Positions 1 to 8,395 of a stretch of DNA of 45,310 nt are shown here, piece by piece. The translations under genes were made by a program, and so were the position numbers. Each line of letters opens with the position of its first letter. The first letter of the stretch is position 1. This stretch comes from PCC-6406 sp964353225 (GTDB lineage: Bacteria; Cyanobacteriota; Cyanobacteriia; Phormidesmidales; Phormidesmidaceae), in NCBI GenBank assembly GCA_964353225.1, contig CAYGVA010000009.1, forward strand, positions 1 through 45,310, in the 5' to 3' direction. The notes beneath the pieces were generated by a model. That model was not told the origin of the DNA and made no database searches. It saw nothing but the letters and a program-made list of their open reading frames with translations.

Positions 1-2720
1 CCCTCGCTCCCTGGCCCCCCTGCCACTTCATTACCAGCTTCATCCAAAAACCCTTGCAAGTCATCCCAGTTGCTATCCGCCTTAGCGGGCATCAACTTGT
101 CCATAAAGTGCAGATCTGAGAAGGCATCTTTGCCATAAACTACTCGACCGTTGTAAGTGCGCTGGCAATCTTGATGGACAAACTTAGGAGTCAGGGCCGC
201 GCCGCCGAGAATAACCGGGACGGTAATGCCTTCTTGGTTAAAGGTTTCCAGGTTGTTTTTCATGAAGGCGGTGGATTTCACCAGCAGGCCACTCATGGCA
301 ATGCAGTCGGCCCCATGCTCCCGATAGGCTTGGATGATATTTTCTACAGGCTGCTTAATGCCCAGGTTAATGACCTTGTAGCCATTGTTCGAGAGGATGA
401 TATCTACCAGATTTTTGCCAATGTCGTGGACATCGCCCTTGACCGTCGCAATGATGAAGGTGCCCTTGCCAGAGCCGTCGGTATCAGACTTTTCCATAAA
501 AGGTTCTAGGTAGGCCACCGCTGCCTTCATGGTTTGGGCCGACTGCAGCACAAAGGGCAACTGCATTTGCCCGGAACCAAACAGCTCTCCCACGACTTTC
601 ATGCCGTCCAGCAAAAAGGTATTGACGATTTCGAGGGGCGGATATTGGTCTAGGGCTTTGGCGAGGGCATCTTCTAAACCGATGCGTTCGCCGTCGATAA
701 TGTGTTGTTTGAGCTGTTCCTCGATGGGCAGATCTTTGGCGATCGCCTCCTTTTTCTTCAGGCTTTTCCCTTCAAACAAGGTGGTGAGTTGAGTGAGGGG
801 ATCATAGGTGCAGATATCCCCGTCGAATTGGCGGTTGTCGTAGATCAAGTCCCGACAGATTTGCTGATGCTCTGGCTTGATCTTGGCCAAGGGCAAGATT
901 TTGGCGGCGCTGACAATTGCCCCATCCAACCCCACCTGCATCGCCTCGTGGAGAAACACCGAGTTGAGGGTGACCCGCGCCACTGGGTTGAGGCCAAAGG
1001 ACACATTCGAAACCCCCAGCATGATGTGAGCCCCCGGTAGGTTCTCCCGAATCATCCGAATGGCCTCAATGGTCTCATTGCCGTTTACTCGATCCTCTTC
1101 GATCCCCGTTGAGATGGGCAGGGCCAGGGTATCGAAAAACAGCTCATGGGCCGGCAGACCATATTCCAAGGCATCGCGATAGGCCCGTTGGGCAATCTGG
1201 AACTTCTTCTCGGCGGTGCGACCCATCCCTTCTTCGTCAATGGTGCCGACCACCACCCCCGCCCCATACCTTTTGGCCAGCTCCAGCACCTGAAAGAAAC
1301 GCTCATCGCCATCCTCATAGTTGGTGGAGTTGAGGATACACTTGCCCCCCGCCACCTTCAGCCCCGCCTCCATCTTGGTCCATTCCGTGGAGTCGAGCAT
1401 CAACGGCAAGGTGACGTTGGTGACGAGGCGAGACACCAGCTCGTGCATGTCCTTCTCGCCATCGCGGCCCACGTAGTCCACATTCACGTCAAGGACATGG
1501 GCACCCTCTTTGACCTGCGATCGCGCCAAGGCCACCAACCCATCCCAATCCTCGTCATTCAGCATCGTGCGGCATTTTTTTGAGCCACTGGCGTTGAGCC
1601 GCTCTCCCACAATCAGGAACGAGTTGTCTTGGTCATAGGACTGGGTGCTATAAATCGACGCGGCGGCAGGGATGTAATTGAGGGCCGGACGAGGATCGGA
1701 GGAATTTTGAATTTTGAATTTTGAATTTTGAATGGACCTTACAGGTCTCTCCTTTGGCTGCAAATCCTGCGCCAGCTCCGCCAACTGGGCAATATGCTCC
1801 GGGCGGGTGCCGCAACAGCCGCCGATCACCTGGACCCCCAGATCCTCCACAAAATGCATCAGGGACATGCGTAGGGCCATGGGCGACAGATGATACACGG
1901 CCTCACCGCCCACGTTCTCTGGGAGCCCCGCATTGGGGATGCAAGAAATCACAAAGGGAGACTGCTCGGCCAGGTGCCTAATGTGGTCCTTCATTAAATC
2001 GGGGCCGGTGGCGCAGTTGAGCCCCAAAATATCAATCGGGTAAGGCTCCAGAATGGCCAGAGCTGCGGCCATTTCCGTGCCCACCAGCATCGTGCCCTGC
2101 TGCTCCATGGTTACCGAGACCATCAGGGGCAAGCGGGTGCCCGTGGCCTCAAACGCCTCCTCGATCCCATTCAACGCCGCTTTGATTTGCAGCACATCCT
2201 GGCAGGTCTCCACCAACAGCAAATCAACCCCCCCATCAATCAATCCCTTGGCCTGCTCGATATAGGCGGCTTTGAGGGGATCAAATTCGATGTGCCCCAG
2301 GGTGGGGAGCTTTGTGCCGGGTCCCATCGACCCCGCCACAAACCGGGGCTGATCGGGGGTGGAGTATTCCAGCGCTACGGTTTTAGCCAGGGCGGCAGCG
2401 GTTTTGTTGAGTTCATAGGCGCGATCGCCCAGGTCATATTCCGCCAGCACAATCGAGGTGCCGCCAAAGGTGTCAGTTTCAATGACATCGGCACCGGCCT
2501 CCAAAAAGCCCCGGTGCACCTTGGCAACCGCTTCCGGCTTGGTGAACACCAAATACTCATTACAGCCCTCATATTCAGGGCCGCCAAAATCCTCGGCTGT
2601 CAGATTTTGTACCTGCAAATTCGTTCCCATCGCCCCGTCAAAGACCAATACGGGACGACTGGGGTGATGAAGGCGCTCAAGAAAGGGACTCAATTGGACA
2701 GCCGAAGAGACGACAGGCAT
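1..2720 (-). CDS. metH: Cobalamin-dependent methionine synthase MetH, 3'-truncated by the window edge
   Basis: Transfers a methyl group from 5-methyltetrahydrofolate to homocysteine through cobalamin, in the cytoplasm. About 906 residues are visible from the ATG at 2718-2720. The homocysteine-binding barrel comes first, with zinc-ligand cysteines near residue 236 (NCATG) and 302-303 (GGCCGT). A short linker follows, then the pterin-binding domain, the cobalamin cap (near 610-690) and the start of the B12 domain, with DVHDIG carrying the cobalt-ligand His near 764. The reactivation domain should lie beyond base 1, since full MetH is about 1,200 residues. The linker near residues 330-340 is encoded by a heptanucleotide tandem repeat that keeps the frame. 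No B12 riboswitch core was found upstream. The reading frame is open throughout the visible part. Identification is secure. Confidence 0.97.
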   Translation of the reverse strand, partial: MPVVSSAVQLSPFLERLHHPSRPVLVFDGAMGTNLQVQNLTAEDFGGPEYEGCNEYLVFTKPEAVAKVHRGFLEAGADVIETDTFGGTSIVLAEYDLGDRAYELNKTAAALAKTVALEYSTPDQPRFVAGSMGPGTKLPTLGHIEFDPLKAAYIEQAKGLIDGGVDLLLVETCQDVLQIKAALNGIEEAFEATGTRLPLMVSVTMEQQGTMLVGTEMAAALAILEPYPIDILGLNCATGPDLMKDHIRHLAEQSPFVISCIPNAGLPENVGGEAVYHLSPMALRMSLMHFVEDLGVQVIGGCCGTRPEHIAQLAELAQDLQPKERPVRSIQNSKFKIQNSSDPRPALNYIPAAASIYSTQSYDQDNSFLIVGERLNASGSKKCRTMLNDEDWDGLVALARSQVKEGAHVLDVNVDYVGRDGEKDMHELVSRLVTNVTLPLMLDSTEWTKMEAGLKVAGGKCILNSTNYEDGDERFFQVLELAKRYGAGVVVGTIDEEGMGRTAEKKFQIAQRAYRDALEYGLPAHELFFDTLALPISTGIEEDRVNGNETIEAIRMIRENLPGAHIMLGVSNVSFGLNPVARVTLNSVFLHEAMQVGLDGAIVSAAKILPLAKIKPEHQQICRDLIYDNRQFDGDICTYDPLTQLTTLFEGKSLKKKEAIAKDLPIEEQLKQHIIDGERIGLEDALAKALDQYPPLEIVNTFLLDGMKVVGELFGSGQMQLPFVLQSAQTMKAAVAYLEPFMEKSDTDGSGKGTFIIATVKGDVHDIGKNLVDIILSNNGYKVINLGIKQPVENIIQAYREHGADCIAMSGLLVKSTAFMKNNLETFNQEGITVPVILGGAALTPKFVHQDCQRTYNGRVVYGKDAFSDLHFMDKLMPAKADSNWDDLQGFLDEAGNEVAGGPGSE
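1703..1733. repeat. Heptanucleotide tandem repeat (AATTTTG, 4.4 copies) inside metH
   Basis: Four exact copies of AATTTTG plus AAT stand back to back. This resembles the short tandemly repeated heptamers (STRR) of cyanobacterial intergenic DNA, but here it lies in coding sequence. On the metH strand it reads as a seven-residue period, IQNSKFK followed by IQNS, between the homocysteine and pterin domains. The frame is preserved on both sides. Confidence 0.9.
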
Positions 2721-3298
2721 AGCAGCAGGTTGAATTGGAGGGTTTGGACAGGCCCCATTCAGGCCTGAATTCCATATTATCGACCACGCTTCACCTGTGG
2801 TGAGACTTAAGAGTGGTGCAACCGCTGCTTCGCACGCCCGATGTCCTTTGGACAGCAAGCTACGGTCTACTCCCAAAGCGGGCGAAGGGGAGTCGACATC
2901 AGCACCCCTCCTTCGCCGGGAGAGGGTCAGGGGTAGGGTTGCTTCATTTGATAGAGAAAAAGCTGATAGGCCCCACGAGCCACGTCAAACATCGCGACCA
3001 TGTTGATGGCTGTTACGAAATCCCTACGAAGCGATCGTTGCAACGGCAGAGCTAGTAACACTGGCCGCGAGGTCCAGGACGGCGGTGCGTCTTGGTGGAG
3101 GGGGTCTGGGGGTAATCCAAAAGCCCCCGGTCGAAGCGTTCCATGGTTCAGCGAAATCTGCGTCTTAGCTGACCGGTTTGAACAAAGGCAGTTTTTCTTC
3201 CTTTAGATAATCAACCCTAGGGGTAGGAGTGAGGGACCGCAATGGCAGGATGACTGTGAAGTTGGATTAATCTAACCGACGCAGCACCCCTCACTCCA
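2721..3298. other. Intergenic region upstream of metH
   Basis: 578 bases without a convincing gene. It holds a GC-rich hairpin near 2904-2935 (ACCCCT pairing with AGGGGT, with a CCGGGAGAGG core) of the kind often repeated in bacterial intergenic DNA, and a G-rich/C-rich stretch near 3100-3130 that could fold. The metH promoter must be here, but I see no clear -10/-35 pair and no cobalamin or SAM riboswitch signature. Confidence 0.5.
3226..3297. repeat. Inverted repeat immediately 3' of the 257-aa gene
   Basis: Perfect 10-bp arms, GGAGTGAGGG at 3226-3235 and CCCTCACTCC at 3288-3297, are separated by 52 bases. The right arm ends one base before the stop codon of the minus-strand gene. There is no T-run, so it is not a classical terminator. 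It may be a transcript-end hairpin or a remnant of a dispersed repeat. Confidence 0.5.
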
Positions 3299-4072
3299 CT
3301 AATCAAAGATGGCTTCGATCGGCTCTGGCGCATAAATATGGTTGTAGTCAAAATGAAAGGACTTGGGGGTGCGAATAATATCAAACCCCAGGTTGCTGAC
3401 CGCCTCCGAGGTGAAGGTCACCATCACCAGTTCAATTAAACGCTTTGCCCTAATGGTCGGGCGGTGGATGTAGTAGGCGCGGCGCGCAAAAAACTGTTCC
3501 TCATCCTTCGGCACAATAATGTTATTCAGCCGATGGGCATGGCGAATCGGCTTGATGTAGCTGCGAATAAAGTCTTCTTGGCTGACCTGTAGCCGGTATA
3601 AGCGCTCCTGCTGCGCCCAGCTCATCTGAAAAATCAGCTTCGCCAACTCAAAGCCCAGCACATAACTAAACACACTCTTGCGCTCTTGGCTGCTAATCAT
3701 CAACCGCAGAGCCGACTCTAGGTAGAGATCCGGTTGTTGCCGAGCGTCTTGGGCGGTGTGGATATAGAACTGGCGGATATAGCTCCGTAAGACCGCTTCC
3801 GTTAGCTCTGTCGAGATGTGAAACTTCTGGAGATAGGTACTGACTTTTTGAGTGGTGTCCTGATCTTGAATGACGCGATAGACCAGCCCATCAGCTGTAT
3901 AGTCATCCAAAAAATCAGCTTGCACCTCCGGAGGCGATGCCGACATCAAATGGCAGAGGGAAAGCACGTATCGGCGCTGTTCCCAAGGCAATCCCTCTAA
4001 CCAGATCTTTGCTTCTGCTGGTAGAGAGCCAAAAATTGGGTCGTTGTCCCGTTGCACAAAGACCATCGCCAT
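3299..4072 (-). CDS. Conserved cyanobacterial protein of unknown function (257 aa)
   Basis: A soluble-looking, largely helical protein with no signal peptide or membrane segment. Its composition and motifs (LPWEQRRYVLSLC near residues 28-40, FLDDYTADGLV near 54-64, SYVLGFELAKLIFQMSW in the middle, an acidic C-terminus ending EAIFD) match a family I recall only from cyanobacteria. Some databases label that family cobyrinic acid a,c-diamide synthase, but I see no P-loop or CobB glutaminase motif to justify the label. It lies between the oxidoreductase gene and metH on the same strand, about 90 bases after the former. The start ATG at 4072 is followed two codons later by another ATG. I assign no function. 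Confidence 0.85.
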   Translation of the reverse strand: MAMVFVQRDNDPIFGSLPAEAKIWLEGLPWEQRRYVLSLCHLMSASPPEVQADFLDDYTADGLVYRVIQDQDTTQKVSTYLQKFHISTELTEAVLRSYIRQFYIHTAQDARQQPDLYLESALRLMISSQERKSVFSYVLGFELAKLIFQMSWAQQERLYRLQVSQEDFIRSYIKPIRHAHRLNNIIVPKDEEQFFARRAYYIHRPTIRAKRLIELVMVTFTSEAVSNLGFDIIRTPKSFHFDYNHIYAPEPIEAIFD

Positions 4073-4164
4073 TAAGGACCCGTAATTTTTCTAGGCACTA
4101 GGCTTCCCTTTCCTAGGCAGGGGCAATCAATTCAGTGGAAAAATTCATGGGTTTTTGGGGATGG

Positions 4165-4758
4165 TTAACTGCGATCGCTATAACGCTCCTCTGCCCAAGG
4201 TTCACCCCGGCGATGATAGCCATTTCGCTCCCAAAATCCCAGGGCTTCTTCTGACAAAAACTCCAAACCCTTCAGCCACTTTGCACTTTTCCAGGCATAA
4301 AGGTGGGGGACCACTAGGCGCACCGGTCCCCCGTGATCAGCGGGTAACGGTTCACCAAAAAGCGTATGGGCCAAAAAATTCTCGGGACGCAGCAGATCGC
4401 TGAGCGCCAGATTAGTGGTGTAATCGCCATGGCAGTGGGCCATGACATGGGTGGCGGTGGGCTCTAAAGGGATCTGGGCCATCAAATCTGGAATGGAAAC
4501 CCCAGCCCAGGTGACATCAAGCTTCGACCAAGTGGTCACGCAATGGAAATCAGCGGTGAAATGCTGTTGGGGCAGCGCCATCAGGTCAGCCCAACTCAAG
4601 GTCTTCGCCACCCCTAACCCAAATAGCGCTAGCGTCCACGCCTCGGTGGTGATCTGAGGCGTCGACCCATAGGTTAAAACGGGAAATCCTTTAGCCAAGT
4701 GTTGGCCGGGGGGAACCCGATCCGCTTGATCTAGCCCTGGCTTTTGAAAAAACTTCAT
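4165..4758 (-). CDS. Molybdopterin-dependent oxidoreductase, sulfite-oxidase-like domain
   Basis: A compact 197-residue protein made essentially of the oxidoreductase molybdopterin-binding fold (sulfite oxidase/MsrP/YuiH group). Cys73, in HCVTTWS, is at the position of the molybdenum-coordinating cysteine, and the VTWAGVSIPDL and HGGPVRLVVPHLYAWKSAKWL segments are typical of the fold. No signal peptide or heme domain is present, so it is probably cytoplasmic. The reading frame stays open upstream to 4974, but the ATG at 4758 gives the usual family length, and the extra upstream part overlaps a zinc-ribbon gene read in another frame. Substrate and electron partner cannot be told from sequence. 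Confidence 0.88.
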   Translation of the reverse strand: MKFFQKPGLDQADRVPPGQHLAKGFPVLTYGSTPQITTEAWTLALFGLGVAKTLSWADLMALPQQHFTADFHCVTTWSKLDVTWAGVSIPDLMAQIPLEPTATHVMAHCHGDYTTNLALSDLLRPENFLAHTLFGEPLPADHGGPVRLVVPHLYAWKSAKWLKGLEFLSEEALGFWERNGYHRRGEPWAEERYSDRS

Positions 4759-4856
4759 ACTGCTAACCGCATGCTCCGGTAGCGCCATCTCTTGAATAAT
4801 CTTAGCGCTGCATCGATCATTCGCCGCCAAAACAACAATGGGCCAAAAACGTTGAA

Positions 4857-5000
4857 TTATGCTGAGAGCAGCTTTTGCCACCATGTCCCTTTGCGGACAT
4901 CGACATAGGTTTTGCAAGCCGCACATTGCCTGATCCCACGGACACCAATCCGGTTGAGATAAACATGGCCACATTCAGGGCAAGGTTGATTTTTTGCCAT
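4857..5000 (-). CDS. 47-aa zinc-ribbon protein
   Basis: A short reading frame from ATG (4998-5000) to TAA (4857-4859). It carries CPEC at residues 7-10 and CAAC at 26-29, a two-knuckle zinc ribbon, followed by a basic and aromatic tail (VRKGTWWQKLL). It lies about 100 bases before the oxidoreductase start on the same strand, so the two may be co-transcribed. It could bind nucleic acid or a protein partner. The paired CxxC motifs and clean boundaries support a real gene although no function is recognised. Confidence 0.7.
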   Translation of the reverse strand: MAKNQPCPECGHVYLNRIGVRGIRQCAACKTYVDVRKGTWWQKLLSA

Positions 5001-5183
5001 GGCGCTTATGAAAATGAAGGGGTTGCAAAGATCTACTGTCTGATGGTGCCGTTTTCCGCATGGCGATTTTGTGCATAATCTTACGGAAATTGGGCGCGCC
5101 TAATGGCGATCGCTGATGCCATGCCGCAATAATTCCCTTGACTTGCATCCCCCATCGATGGTTCCCATGCCGCCGCCAAGTGG

Positions 5184-5246
5184 GGAAGCCTTCTCAAAAC
5201 AAAAGCAGGGTGAATTTCACCCTGCTTTTGTTTTGAGAAGGCTTCC
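5184..5246. terminator. Bidirectional intrinsic terminator in a 31-bp perfect palindrome
   Basis: Left arm 5184-5214 and right arm 5216-5246 are exact reverse complements around a single base. The inner part is GCAGGGTGAA paired with TTCACCCTGC, followed on each strand by TTTTGTTTTG, so it can terminate both ways. An outer GGAAGCCTTCTC/GAGAAGGCTTCC pair extends the stem well beyond terminator needs. It ends the rpmF transcript, 13 bases past its stop codon. Confidence 0.85.
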
Positions 5247-5259
5247 AAGGGGGAGCCGA

Positions 5260-5436
5260 TTACTCTTCGTCGCTCTCTTCTTCATCAGAAGGGTAGACAA
5301 ATCCTTTTGAGCGGCCGGTCAATACAGATTTGCCAAGGGACAATGCCTTCTTGGCCTGTAGAGCTGCGGTTTTCTTCCAGTAGGATTTGCGCATATTGCG
5401 CTTTGACTTAGATTTTTTCTTCTTAGGAACCGCCAT
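5260..5436 (-). CDS. rpmF: 50S ribosomal protein L32
   Basis: A 58-residue protein starting MAVPKKKKSKSKRN with a strongly basic N-terminal half and an acidic tail (SDEEESDEE), the typical cyanobacterial and plastid form of L32. It lacks the zinc-binding cysteines of the C+ forms. L32 is a component of the large ribosomal subunit. ATG at 5434-5436, stop TAA at 5260-5262. The strong palindromic terminator directly follows. Confidence 0.93.
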   Translation of the reverse strand: MAVPKKKKSKSKRNMRKSYWKKTAALQAKKALSLGKSVLTGRSKGFVYPSDEEESDEE

Positions 5437-5627
5437 GGCTCACCGCTGCTAAATTCTTGACAACCTATCAATAGTATCACCTCATTAGGGAGGCAGGCTA
5501 ATGGGTTCTAATTCTGCTTGAGTTCATCCTGCGGGAACCCCAGTATCCGGCGATCGCGTCAACACGATAGGATAGTTGGGCTTGTGCATACACCTGCAGC
5601 CACCATTTTAGGGAGAGTACATTGACG

Positions 5628-6437
5628 ATGCAGCGACGACGGTTTGTACAGCAATTTGGGGCAGGCTTCCTCTCGGTGCTGGGGTTGGGGTTAGCCGGTC
5701 AGTGGCAGCAGGCCCAGGCGCAGACCGGTGGTCTCCAAATTCGTTGGTTAGGGCATATGTGCTTTCTGTTCTCAGGCAGTGGGCAACGGATTCTCGTCAA
5801 TCCTTTTCGCATCGTCCTGGATGACCAAGAATTGCCAACGGGCTGCACCGCTGGCTATGCCCTTCCCAATGAGCCTGCTGATGTCGCCTTGATCAGTAGC
5901 CGTCTCTTTGATGAAGGCGGTACGCTCCAGGGCCTACCAGGCAGTCCTGACATTCTCTCTGAGGCGGGCGTCTACGAGTTGCCCCCTATCCGATTGCAGG
6001 CGATCGAGACCCCACGGGAGCGGGAGGCGGGTCGCCAGTTTCCCCCTAACCTCATTTGGTCTTGGCAGCAAGGCGGCCTCAATGTGGTTTACCTGGGGGG
6101 TATCAATAGCCCCATTGAGCTAGAAGAACAAATCTTGCTGGGCCGCCCCGATGTATTGATTGTGCCAGTGGGGGGTGGGGCAAAAGCCTATGATGCCGAG
6201 GAGGCGATCGCTGCGATCAGTGTCCTCAACCCTCGCATGGTGATTCCCATGCAATACCGCACCGCCGCTGCGGATCCAGAGAGTTGCGACCTGGATGAAC
6301 TCCAGCGGTTCCTCGGGCTGATTCCGACCGTAGCAACCCGTCAGGCATCAGGTAATTCCGTTACATTAACCACAGCCAGCCTCCCCGGTGGCGATGGGAT
6401 GATTGTGCAACAGTTTACCTATCCCTTCTCTAGCTAA
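5628..6437 (+). CDS. Exported MBL-fold-like protein with metal ligands lost
   Basis: 269 residues. An N-terminal RRRFVQ twin-arginine-like motif and a hydrophobic stretch end in QAQA, so export is likely. The rest follows the metallo-beta-lactamase superfamily (UPF0173-like): WLGHMCFLF and ILVNPF near residues 40-60, LISS near 90, YLGG near 153 and PMQYRT near 208. At each site where active members have ligands (HxHxDH, the loop Asp, the HY of PxHYRT) this protein has other residues (SSRLFDEGG, Gly, Gln). Cyanobacterial relatives that I recall also lack HxHxDH but keep the last His. It is probably not a metal hydrolase. ATG at 5628 is preferred to TTG at 5622 because GGGAGAG lies at the right distance. 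pepP follows 20 bases later. Confidence 0.8.
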   Translation: MQRRRFVQQFGAGFLSVLGLGLAGQWQQAQAQTGGLQIRWLGHMCFLFSGSGQRILVNPFRIVLDDQELPTGCTAGYALPNEPADVALISSRLFDEGGTLQGLPGSPDILSEAGVYELPPIRLQAIETPREREAGRQFPPNLIWSWQQGGLNVVYLGGINSPIELEEQILLGRPDVLIVPVGGGAKAYDAEEAIAAISVLNPRMVIPMQYRTAAADPESCDLDELQRFLGLIPTVATRQASGNSVTLTTASLPGGDGMIVQQFTYPFSS

Positions 6438-6457
6438 AGCTAGGCTTAATCTTGGTG

Positions 6458-7765
6458 ATGCAAACGGTTTATTCTCAACGCCGTCAAGCTGTGATGGCAG
6501 AAATCCCACACAGCACGGCGATTTTTGCGAGCGCTCCCATGGCCCTTATGCACCACGATGTGGAGCATGTCTTTCGCCAAGACAGTGACTTTTACTATCT
6601 GACCGGTTTTGATGAGCCCGGAGCCGTCCTCATCCTGGCTCCTCACCATGATGAACACCAGGTCATTCTGTTCGTCCGCCCTAAGGACAAGGCCAAAGAA
6701 ACTTGGTCTGGGCGCAGGTTAGGGGTAGATGCGGCCAAGGAACAGTTGGGGGTGGACGCGGTTTTTCCCATCCAAGAGTTGCACGAGAAGCTACCCAATT
6801 ACCTCAAGGCCGCTGATCGCCTGTATTACCATTTGGGCCACAATCAAGCGCTCAATGAAACTCTACTCAAGCATTGGCAGCGGTTGCTAACCACCTACGC
6901 GAAGCGAGGCACCGGTCCAGTCGCCATTGAAGATGCCCATCTTTTATTGCAGACCTTTCGGCGGATTAAGCAGCCTGAAGAACTGGCGCTGATTCGCGAG
7001 GCGATCGCGATCTCGGTCAAAGCCCATAACCATGCCCGTGACATAGCCCACCCTGGACGCTATGAATACGAAGTCCAAGCGGAAATTGAGCACCTCTTTC
7101 GGCTGTCTGGAGGGAGCCCCGCTTACCCATCGATTGTGGCTTCGGGAGATAATGCTTGCATTCTCCACTACATCGAAAATCAGCGGCAGATGCAGGCAGG
7201 CGATTTGCTGCTGATTGATGCCGGTTGCTGCTATGGCTACTACAATGCCGACATTACCCGGACCTTTCCGGTGGATGGACGGTTCACGGCAGAACAGCGC
7301 ATCCTCTATGAGCTAGTTCTGGATGCTCAGCTCAAGGCGATCGCAGCTGTTCAACCGGGCAATCCCTTCAATACATTTCATGATGCAGCCACTCGCACCC
7401 TAACAGAGGGCCTAGTAGAGCTAGGTTTACTGGTCGGCAATGTCGATACGCTCATCGAAGAAAAGAAACATAAAGCCTTTTTTATGCATGGGACGGGTCA
7501 TTTCCTGGGGTTAGATGTCCATGACACCGGCATCTTACGCAACCCCGACAAAACCTGGAAACCCTTTGAGTCGGGCAACGTGGTCACGGTTGAACCCGGC
7601 ATCTATATTCCCCCAGAGTATGAGCCCGTAGAAGGGCAGCCCCAAGTTGCTGAGCGCTGGAAGGGTATCGGCATTCGCATCGAAGATGATGTGTTGGTGA
7701 CATCTGAGGGGCCAGAAGTCTTAACGGCTGGTGTTCCTAAAGCACTCAAGGAAATTGAGAAGTAG
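6458..7765 (+). CDS. pepP: Xaa-Pro aminopeptidase (aminopeptidase P, M24B)
   Basis: Removes the N-terminal residue from peptides with proline in second position, in the cytoplasm. An N-terminal creatinase-like domain (about residues 1-135) is followed by the pita-bread catalytic domain. The dinuclear metal ligands are all visible: Asp254 and Asp265 (DAGCCYGYYNAD), His348 (HGTGHFLGLDVHD), Glu379 (VEPGIY) and Glu409 (RIEDD). The length of about 435 residues fits the family. TTG, GTG and ATG stand consecutively at 6452-6460; I chose the ATG, and two residues more or fewer makes no difference to function. A perfect stem-loop terminator follows at 7786. Confidence 0.96.
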   Translation: MQTVYSQRRQAVMAEIPHSTAIFASAPMALMHHDVEHVFRQDSDFYYLTGFDEPGAVLILAPHHDEHQVILFVRPKDKAKETWSGRRLGVDAAKEQLGVDAVFPIQELHEKLPNYLKAADRLYYHLGHNQALNETLLKHWQRLLTTYAKRGTGPVAIEDAHLLLQTFRRIKQPEELALIREAIAISVKAHNHARDIAHPGRYEYEVQAEIEHLFRLSGGSPAYPSIVASGDNACILHYIENQRQMQAGDLLLIDAGCCYGYYNADITRTFPVDGRFTAEQRILYELVLDAQLKAIAAVQPGNPFNTFHDAATRTLTEGLVELGLLVGNVDTLIEEKKHKAFFMHGTGHFLGLDVHDTGILRNPDKTWKPFESGNVVTVEPGIYIPPEYEPVEGQPQVAERWKGIGIRIEDDVLVTSEGPEVLTAGVPKALKEIEK

Positions 7766-7785
7766 CACCCACGGAACGCACCGCA

Positions 7786-7827
7786 AATCAAAAGGTCTAC
7801 AGCCAAACGACTGTAGACCTTTTGATT
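7786..7827. terminator. Bidirectional terminator between pepP and trxA
   Basis: 17-bp perfect arms (7786-7802 and 7811-7827) enclose an 8-base loop. The stem reads AAAAGGTCTACAG/CTGTAGACCTTTT, so either strand ends in a T-run. It serves the convergent pepP and trxA genes. Confidence 0.92.
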
Positions 7828-7863
7828 GAAAACCTGGATAAACAAGCCTGCTTGAACAAACCC

Positions 7864-8184
7864 CTAAAGGTATTTTTCAAGGGTATTCGCGAGGGTCGTC
7901 TTAGGGACTGCCCCAACAACCATGTCAACCCGCTGACCATCCTTGAAAATCATCAAAGTGGGAATGCTGCGGATGCCATACTGACTGGCAACATTCGGGT
8001 TTTCGTCAGTATTAACTTTGACGACTTTGACCTTACCGTCGTACTGCTCAGAAATCTCTTCGACAACCGGGGCAACCATACGACAAGGCCCACACCAGGG
8101 AGCCCAAAAATCGACTAACACTGGAACTTTGCTTTCCAGCACATCTGTCTTAAAAGTAGAATCCGTAACTTGTGCGGCTGCCAT
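7864..8184 (-). CDS. trxA: Thioredoxin
   Basis: A 106-residue thioredoxin with the redox motif WCGPC (Cys31 and Cys34), the buried Asp in VDFWAP and the cis-proline of SIPTL. It is a general disulfide reductase in the cytosol that feeds Calvin-cycle and antioxidant targets. ATG at 8184. It lies downstream of yfr1 and guaB3 on the same strand, an order known from other cyanobacteria. A 280-base leader and the yfr1 terminator separate it from upstream genes, so it probably has its own promoter. Confidence 0.97.
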   Translation of the reverse strand: MAAAQVTDSTFKTDVLESKVPVLVDFWAPWCGPCRMVAPVVEEISEQYDGKVKVVKVNTDENPNVASQYGIRSIPTLMIFKDGQRVDMVVGAVPKTTLANTLEKYL

Positions 8185-8395
8185 GCCTATCGATGTCCTT
8201 CACCTTAATTACCGAGATCTTACCATAGCCAAGGCTTGCCAGATTTAGGGAGGGGTTTAGTATTCAGACATACTGCAACGACGCGCCCAGTCAGGCTATT
8301 AGTAGGCGGACCCGAGTACATTATGGCCCAGGGTCTTCACCAGAGACAAAACCTACCTCGCGAAGGTCTTGCATAAAATTAGAACTAGTTGAATT

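Noticed and set aside
171..2768. Several plus-strand open frames of 60-193 codons across this interval
   Set aside because: They are antisense shadows of metH, whose minus-strand frame is continuous and has all MetH motifs.
2721..3298. Cobalamin or SAM riboswitch upstream of metH
   Set aside because: Read on the minus strand, no B12 box, GCCACUG element or SAM-riboswitch core was found. GC-rich hairpins here look like dispersed repeats.
4759..4974. Longer N-terminus for the molybdopterin oxidoreductase
   Set aside because: It would exceed family length, shows no conserved residues, and overlaps the zinc-ribbon gene in another frame.
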